Shown: in pieces, positions 63,301 to 64,000 of the stretch
Position numbering within the stretch: the stretch's first letter is position 1
Layout of the letters: each line of letters opens with the position of its first letter
Source: Arenicola marina
Taxonomy: Eukaryota; Annelida; Polychaeta; Arenicolidae
NCBI GenBank assembly: GCA_964019135.1
Contig: OZ025249.1
Location: 35,353,759 to 35,417,758, forward strand
DNA length: 64,000 nt
Direction: 5' to 3'
Notes under the pieces: generated by a model
The model's input: only the letters and a program-made list of their open reading frames with translations
What the model was told of the DNA's origin: nothing
Database searches by the model: none
Translations under genes and position numbers: made by a program

Positions 63301-64000
63301 AGTGGCGAACGACCTGAATTCGTGTCAGCAATGAGAGTCGTGGGGGCGGATGCGGAGGAGGGCCCAGAATTCCTGTTTGATGTCCACACAACCATTGAGG
63401 TGGAACACTATGGAACAGAAGGTGCCAGCAATACAGACGAAGGCCCCGAGAAAGAGGTCATAGCTCGAATCGATGACGAGCCGAGCCTCTCCCACAGCGC
63501 TGATGCCTATGACGGCCGGAATGTCGAATGTCACGATGCTCAGACAGCATCAGCCAGGCCGGATTCAACACCAGCTGTTGAAAATGTCAGCCCGCCTCGG
63601 TTTGAGGTAAATGACGGTATTACCCCGTATGCCTCGCACGAAGAACAGATAAGAGCTGAAGATGGAGAAGCACTGCTCGAAAGCAAGGGCCCTGAACCAA
63701 GTACGCCAGAGGCCGAAGATGCACACTCCGTGAGTGCTATTTCAGAGGCACTCACTCCTCCCTTGGATGAAGAAGTAACCCCAGAGCTTCACGTAAGTGC
63801 TAAAATCATGGAACTGGCAAAGGAAATACAAGAAGAATTCGATCGGCCGCCGGAAGTTGACGAAACAGAAGGCCTTAAGTCCCAACAGGCAGAATGTTCA
63901 TCCGAAACCACCCATGAAATAGTAGAAATTGCCAAAGAGATCCAAAAGCAATTTGGTGAGGCAGGGGGCAGTCCAGTTGTAACTACCCCAGAACACATTG
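2968..64000 (+). CDS. Giant coding exon, >20,344 codons, acidic repeat protein fused to the Tudor gene (partial, open at the 3' edge)
   Basis: A single frame (codons starting at 2968, positions 1 mod 3) runs to the window end without a stop. It starts after GTGCTGTCTTTCAG and accepts the phase-0 donor at 1286. Parts by exon residue: 1-140 basic and Ser/Arg-rich (DTGWTIARSRKSRRH near the start); 140-1880 acidic low complexity with one predicted coiled coil (5140-5262) and two Lys/Arg clusters; 1885-17388 the 49-residue array with 11 linkers; 17389-20344 unique acidic sequence with a 59-residue repeat, basic clusters and amphipathic helices. No transmembrane segment, signal peptide or enzyme domain was recognised. 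At about 110 Da per residue this part alone is near 2.2 MDa. The consensus repeat unit has net charge -11, so the product is extremely acidic. Likely role, by inference only: a disordered scaffold or spacer carried by a Tudor protein. Databases may label such sequence titin-like or mucin-like by composition, but no Ig, FN3 or mucin domain is present. Confidence 0.9.
5140..5262 (+). other. Predicted helical or coiled-coil segment
   Basis: A 41-residue stretch free of Pro and Gly, with hydrophobic residues at helical spacing. It contains FVKEMKSLQEQERVTKK followed by IDILEWALEEFEDAED. It is the clearest structured segment in the first acidic region. Oligomerisation is possible but unproven. Confidence 0.5.
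5740..5781 (+). other. Lys/Arg cluster, candidate nuclear localisation or RNA-binding patch
   Basis: Fourteen residues of nearly pure Lys/Arg (KKKKRQRKRKKKGK) lie inside otherwise acidic sequence. It is one of four such clusters in the protein. Composition alone supports an NLS or nucleic-acid contact. Confidence 0.5.
6769..6810 (+). other. Arg/Lys cluster
   Basis: RRRRKRSKRKKQTK is flanked by Ser-rich acidic sequence. It is similar in kind to the clusters at 5740, 56551 and 57382. Confidence 0.5.
7408..7461 (+). other. Y-x-Y..L..L..GD motif, copy 1 of 5
   Basis: Reads VYYYAALNTLHSLLRGDI. It aligns without gaps to the copies at 58024 and 58411: Tyr at 2 and 4, small residue at 6, Leu at 7 and 10, Gly-Asp-Ile at 16-18. 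This is the only copy on the 5' side of the big array. No known domain was recognised. Confidence 0.6.
7879..7914 (+). other. D-L-S-E-Y-C-I-I motif, copy 1 of 4
   Basis: Reads VDLSEYCIIDDF. It aligns with 8011, 55177 and 55774. An aromatic-x-x-hydrophobic core in acidic context matches the general form of LC3/ATG8-interacting (LIR) or SUMO-interacting (SIM) motifs. The binding role is inferred. Confidence 0.55.
8011..8046 (+). other. D-L-S-E-Y-C-V-I motif, copy 2 of 4
   Basis: Reads FDLSEYCVIDDT, 132 bp after copy 1, with the same acidic tail. The pair suggests a local duplication now diverged in the sequence between. Confidence 0.55.
8620..8853 (+). repeat. Degenerate leading units of the 49-residue array
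   Basis: A 48-residue unit (8620-8763) starts VQVIDVC where the consensus has GKPIEIC and keeps SAVNTSDPVEEQT. A truncated 30-residue unit (8764-8853) starts EKSFDIS and then runs straight into the first regular unit. A still weaker trace (NLSLERVTP) lies just upstream. Diverged edge units are expected if homogenisation acts mainly inside an array. Confidence 0.8.
8854..16497 (+). repeat. 49-residue repeat array 1: 52 units
   Basis: 52 in-frame copies of a 147 bp unit with no net length change. The consensus begins GKPIEICVETT, has SEAVEKQTVLATEEI in the middle and ends EEIEEGV. The unit has 13 acidic and 2 basic residues, one Cys at position 7 and no aromatic residue. The array includes internal duplications. 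The rare variant APKEIEKGV followed by TKPIEICLET recurs 11 units apart (12793 and 14410), and a two-unit block repeats at 10147 and 10441. This array has the most varied units (for example LERMAPEE, and Ser replacing the Cys). Confidence 0.95.
16498..17484 (+). repeat. 329-residue linker, copy 1
   Basis: Starts RVASTENAEETVEDG and ends DADELEESI, both in phase with the repeat units. Inside are an internal relic of a unit (EGVGKPHLVATEQ), a Met/His-rich stretch (TVIHQKAMQHMDDV) and a DDYELIS motif at 17368. Copy-specific marks: SHPETV instead of SHAETV, and VQHV. It contains an acceptor-like CCTTACAG ending at 16878 and a donor-like GTGAGT at 17236, both in phase 0. Confidence 0.93.
17485..21597 (+). 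repeat. 49-residue repeat array 2: 28 units
   Basis: 4113 bp, which is 28 x 147 minus 3. Unit 4 lost one Thr codon (near 17954), keeping frame. The first unit is the special post-linker form (VPTSAVDEAEAVE). Much of the array repeats the end of array 1 at an offset of 4953 bp and then 5100 bp, with one extra unit around 19804-19950. Linker 1 with this array forms a 5.1 kb duplication of the preceding block. Confidence 0.93.
21598..22584 (+). repeat. 329-residue linker, copy 2
   Basis: Closest to copy 1 (shares VQHV and the EEGV ending of the preceding unit). Own changes: STSQPT for STSEPT, and IFSKIATS for IFSEIATS. Confidence 0.93.
22585..25230 (+). repeat. 49-residue repeat array 3: 18 units
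   Basis: 2646 bp, exactly 18 units. First appearance of the ATEEMSVEGVV unit type and of PEEVDEGV endings, which then recur in all later arrays. Two units carry KQMVLATEE. The last unit ends HATDDVEEVV, the form used before all later linkers. Confidence 0.93.
25231..26217 (+). repeat. 329-residue linker, copy 3
   Basis: VQQV and NLVDEVE forms, as in copies 4-6. Own change: EISPTTLIF (Pro for Gln). Confidence 0.93.
26218..28275 (+). repeat. 49-residue repeat array 4: 14 units
   Basis: 2058 bp, exactly 14 units: the standard array length. Unit 3 starts after EEGF (Val to Phe). It includes LDSVVPEEVDEGV and a unit with TSVAVGKQT. With linker 3 it makes one 3045 bp higher-order repeat. Confidence 0.94.
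28276..29262 (+). repeat. 329-residue linker, copy 4
   Basis: Nearly identical to copy 3. Own change: ESRIHPD (Arg for Gly). Confidence 0.93.
29263..31320 (+). repeat. 49-residue repeat array 5: 14 units
   Basis: Near-perfect copy of array 4, including LDSVVPEEVDEGV and SVAVGKQT. It lacks the Val-to-Phe change. Together with linker 4 it differs from the preceding 3045 bp block at only a few bases by eye. Confidence 0.94.
31321..32307 (+). repeat. 329-residue linker, copy 5
   Basis: Own changes: SVARQSSTGRDE and MSEVETLS. Otherwise as copies 3 and 4. Confidence 0.93.
32308..34365 (+). repeat. 49-residue repeat array 6: 14 units
   Basis: Standard 14 units. The first unit has VPTPAIDEAE (Ser to Pro). 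The fourth unit ends MSVEGVVPEEIEEGV where arrays 4 and 5 have ISLEGIAPEE, so a block was exchanged. VAVEKQT is kept where arrays 4 and 5 have VAVGKQT. Confidence 0.93.
34366..35352 (+). repeat. 329-residue linker, copy 6
   Basis: First copy with PTPIVV (Thr to Ile), shared with copies 7-9. Own changes: DRYEIAIEE and KVIEEAVP. Confidence 0.93.
35353..37557 (+). repeat. 49-residue repeat array 7: 15 units
   Basis: 2205 bp, exactly 15 units. The unit types in 35877-36200 recur at 36318-36620, pointing to an internal duplication balanced by loss elsewhere. It includes KQMVLATEE near the end. Confidence 0.93.
37558..38544 (+). repeat. 329-residue linker, copy 7
   Basis: PTPIVV as in copies 6, 8 and 9. 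NLVEEVE as in copies 1, 2 and 8-10. No copy-specific residue noticed. Confidence 0.93.
38545..41925 (+). repeat. 49-residue repeat array 8: 23 units
   Basis: 3381 bp, exactly 23 units: the standard 14 plus 9. Unit types near 39220-40340 recur near 40396-41520, consistent with one unequal crossover inside the array. Special units: CVMTTSV (39889) and CVERTTVFES (41503). The last unit ends HAIDDVEEVV. Confidence 0.93.
41926..42912 (+). repeat. 329-residue linker, copy 8
   Basis: MLLTQF and EVWTSEPTPIVV (Trp for Ser), both shared with copy 9. Own changes: VQKV and MREAETLS. Confidence 0.93.
42913..44970 (+). repeat. 49-residue repeat array 9: 14 units
   Basis: Standard 14 units. Single changes include DTTESVEKQTE, GKRIEICVETT and AADTSESVE. 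Block order matches arrays 4 to 6. Confidence 0.93.
44971..45957 (+). repeat. 329-residue linker, copy 9
   Basis: Shares MLLTQF and WTSEPTPIVV with copy 8, but has the common VQQV and MSEAE forms. Confidence 0.93.
45958..48015 (+). repeat. 49-residue repeat array 10: 14 units
   Basis: Standard 14 units, but with the PGKLEEGV / GEPDETCMETP pair of arrays 1-3 and 8. It also has CVMTTSV and ATEVISLEG. The combination again points to block exchange between arrays. Confidence 0.93.
48016..49002 (+). repeat. 329-residue linker, copy 10
   Basis: Keeps the Trp of copies 8 and 9 (EVWTSEPTPTVV) but has Thr at the next variable site and MLSTQF, so it is a mosaic of neighbouring linker types. Confidence 0.93.
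49003..51351 (+). repeat. 49-residue repeat array 11: 16 units
   Basis: 2349 bp, which is 16 x 147 minus 3. Unit 10 lost one Thr codon (CVMTSV, near 50347), keeping frame. Shares ATEVISLEG and CVM with array 10. The later units are more diverged (EISREGVV, CVETTSVIEFAV). Confidence 0.93.
51352..52338 (+). repeat. 329-residue linker, copy 11 (most diverged)
   Basis: Many own changes: TEKADETVED, AEGGGKPH, SGLMLST, EIVSVAEED, LASNLVTD, DKEETQMEVIPV and VNADELEECI. As the outermost copy it seems to have escaped the homogenisation seen in copies 3-10. Confidence 0.92.
52339..55131 (+). repeat. 49-residue repeat array 12: 19 units, decaying at the end
   Basis: 2793 bp, exactly 19 units. Unit identity drops toward the 3' side. 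The last unit (54985-55131) begins RKPVETCVDTT and ends in TAETADERL, without the usual EEIEEGV. Includes LDGVDPEEVDEGV runs and a P-for-L change (KPTVPATEE). Confidence 0.92.
55177..55212 (+). other. D-W-A-E-Y-D-I-I motif, copy 3 of 4
   Basis: Reads IDWAEYDIIHLP, only 45 bp after the last array unit. It matches copy 4 at eight consecutive residues, and copies 1 and 2 at D, E, Y and I. Confidence 0.6.
55774..55809 (+). other. D-W-A-E-Y-D-I-I motif, copy 4 of 4
   Basis: Reads IDWAEYDIIDIP. The IIDI core also fits the hydrophobic pattern of SUMO-interacting motifs. Two copies now lie on each side of the 49-residue array. Confidence 0.6.
56509..56607 (+). other. Basic cluster with KYL..ALE lead, copy 1 of 2
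   Basis: KQKKKYLSNQALES is followed by RLERRRRRRVKKRKERGGK. It aligns with 57346-57423: K-[YH]-L-[ST], then LE, then five or more Arg, then K-R and R-G. Candidate nuclear localisation or RNA-binding patch. Confidence 0.6.
57190..57263 (+). other. Gly/Ser-rich flexible stretch
   Basis: DQAGERSGDAPSGGG followed by ASGGSGGERPP. It is the only clearly Gly-rich linker seen in the protein and precedes a very acidic run (SSDDDEDKEDEEE). Confidence 0.5.
57346..57423 (+). other. Basic cluster with KHL..GLE lead, copy 2 of 2
   Basis: KKHLTDKGLEG followed by IKRRRRRKRLRKRGK. Paralogous to 56509-56607, about 830 bp upstream. Directly preceded by an acidic run, so charge alternates sharply. Confidence 0.6.
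58024..58077 (+). other. Y-x-Y..L..L..GD motif, copy 2 of 5
   Basis: Reads TYSYGALRVLRDVEMGDI. It gives the clearest form of the motif: Tyr 2 and 4, Ala 6, Leu 7 and 10, Val 13, Glu 14, Gly-Asp-Ile 16-18. Confidence 0.62.
58411..58464 (+). other. Y-x-Y..L..L..GD motif, copy 3 of 5
   Basis: Reads TYSWYSMNILKAIDAGDV. Gap-free match to copy 2, with conservative changes at almost all key sites. Confidence 0.62.
59002..59992 (+). repeat. 59-residue (177 bp) tandem repeat, 5 full copies plus a partial sixth
   Basis: Copies start at 59002, 59179, 59356, 59533, 59710 and 59887, exactly 177 bp apart and in frame. Each is made of two related halves: PCEVQEREEQVPLERED... then PAEVQEVEEQ.LLERES... (30 and 29 residues). 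Diverged relatives occur upstream from about 58590 (EEVTPDKVQDEKHVPAERED). The family is unrelated in sequence to the 49-residue unit but equally acidic. Confidence 0.92.
60310..60363 (+). other. Y-x-Y..L..L..GD motif, copy 4 of 5 (diverged)
   Basis: Reads YHYRLGMRTLHELELGQI. Tyr residues are at 1 and 3 and Gln replaces Asp, but M-x-T-L-H-x-L-x-x-G-x-I matches copy 1 closely. Confidence 0.5.
60925..61029 (+). repeat. 17-residue tandem duplication, RRSxSxDR..EEF
   Basis: RRSISIDRIEEFVNIES (60925-60975) is followed directly by RRSTSVDRSEEFMVVDES (60976-61029). A looser third relative (ERVEKFIRLKRRF) lies at about 61196. The segment also has RRVSD at 61042-61056, which fits the R-R-x-S form of PKA sites. 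FVNI and FMVV fit an aromatic-x-x-hydrophobic core. Confidence 0.7.
61381..61500 (+). repeat. 30 bp minisatellite, 4 copies (GGPSDSTQEE-type)
   Basis: Four exact-length 10-residue copies: GGPSDSAQDE, GGPSDSTQEK, GGPSDSTQEE, GGPSDSTQDE. Flexible and polar. In frame, so length can change without breaking the ORF. Confidence 0.95.
61831..61896 (+). other. Predicted amphipathic helix
   Basis: DDMASMLDSAMTQVRDEMV: hydrophobic pairs ML, AM, V and MV spaced by two polar residues. This is the pattern of PKA-anchoring (AKAP) helices. Prediction from spacing only. Confidence 0.4.
62275..62340 (+). other. Predicted helical segment
   Basis: EDLSHAMAEIENRVSALEVE: heptad-like hydrophobic spacing, no Pro or Gly. 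Short coiled coil or amphipathic helix. Confidence 0.4.
62491..62562 (+). other. Predicted amphipathic helix, best AKAP-like candidate
   Basis: DIHILVNGIVEKAMEEAV then CQL: pairs LV, IV, AM and AV, each separated by exactly two residues, mostly polar. This is the hydrophobic register of PKA RII-docking helices. Binding is inferred. Confidence 0.45.
62845..62907 (+). other. Predicted amphipathic helix
   Basis: GITAIVDDMVNSAYVDATEG: pairs IV, MV and AY spaced by two residues, as in 62491-62562. Confidence 0.4.
62947..63060 (+). repeat. Short imperfect duplication, HSDEDLP type
   Basis: RHSDEDLPLEMEIH and KHSDEDLPDEDLEMHH lie about 63 bp apart. A small, His/Asp/Glu-rich duplication. Confidence 0.7.
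63247..63300 (+). other. Y-x-Y..L..L..GD motif, copy 5 of 5 (diverged)
   Basis: Reads ISYHYKAVYVLDLIESGE. The match to copy 2 keeps the two Tyr, Ala, Leu, the hydrophobic-Glu pair and Gly, with a one-residue offset at the start of the stated range; Asp is replaced by Glu. Confidence 0.5.
63796..63957 (+). repeat. Duplicated helix, I-x-E-[LI]-A-K-E-I-Q
   Basis: SAKIMELAKEIQEEFD (63796-63843) and HEIVEIAKEIQKQFG (63913-63957) are 117 bp apart and match at most positions. Both are amphipathic. The frame then leaves the window, so more copies may follow. Confidence 0.65.

Noticed and set aside
2968..64000. Titin, mucin or neurofilament identity
   Set aside because: Size and acidity invite these names, but no Ig/FN3 domains, no PTS mucin domain with cysteine knots and no intermediate-filament rod were seen.

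Overview
The window is animal (metazoan) genomic DNA. It holds spliceosomal introns with GT..AG borders, AT-rich non-coding sequence and no operon-like packing. An invertebrate, perhaps an invertebrate chordate such as amphioxus, would fit; that is a guess. All coding sequence I can support lies on the + strand and can be joined into one gene that enters from the left edge and leaves through the right edge.

Layout. (1) Positions 1-2967 carry three small exons (203-252, 596-750, 1179-1286) that join in compatible phase. They encode the C-terminal half of an extended Tudor (eTud) domain like those of TDRD proteins and AKAP1. (2) At 2968, after a good splice acceptor, one reading frame opens and stays open to base 64000: 61,033 bases, 20,344 codons, no stop. 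This is one giant coding exon, or the visible part of one. (3) Its first ~5.6 kb (2968-8600) is a basic and then acidic, low-complexity, Ser/Thr/Glu-rich stretch. (4) From 8620 to 55131 it is a giant repeat region: 241 tandem copies of a 49-residue (147 bp) acidic unit, interrupted by 11 copies of a 329-residue (987 bp) linker. Linker plus 14 units forms a 3045 bp (1015 residue) higher-order repeat. Every departure from that length is a multiple of 147 bp, apart from two 3 bp deletions. (5) From 55132 to 64000 it returns to unique acidic sequence. That part has a second repeat family (59 residues, 59002-59992), a 10-residue minisatellite, basic clusters, and several predicted amphipathic helices.

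Short motifs recur in the unique flanks. Five copies of an 18-residue Tyr/Leu/Gly-Asp motif lie at 7.4, 58.0, 58.4, 60.3 and 63.2 kb. Four copies of a 12-residue D-W/L-x-E-Y-x-I-I motif sit two on each side of the 49-residue array. Inference: the product is a multi-megadalton, highly acidic and probably largely disordered protein attached to a Tudor reader domain. The array would act as a spacer or scaffold and the flanking motifs as docking sites. No enzyme domain was recognised in the giant exon. Long open frames on the - strand and in the second + frame are by-products of the repeat composition.

Limits: unit and linker counts come from reading the frame and from position arithmetic, not from an alignment program. 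The gene's start, its other exons and its end are outside the window.
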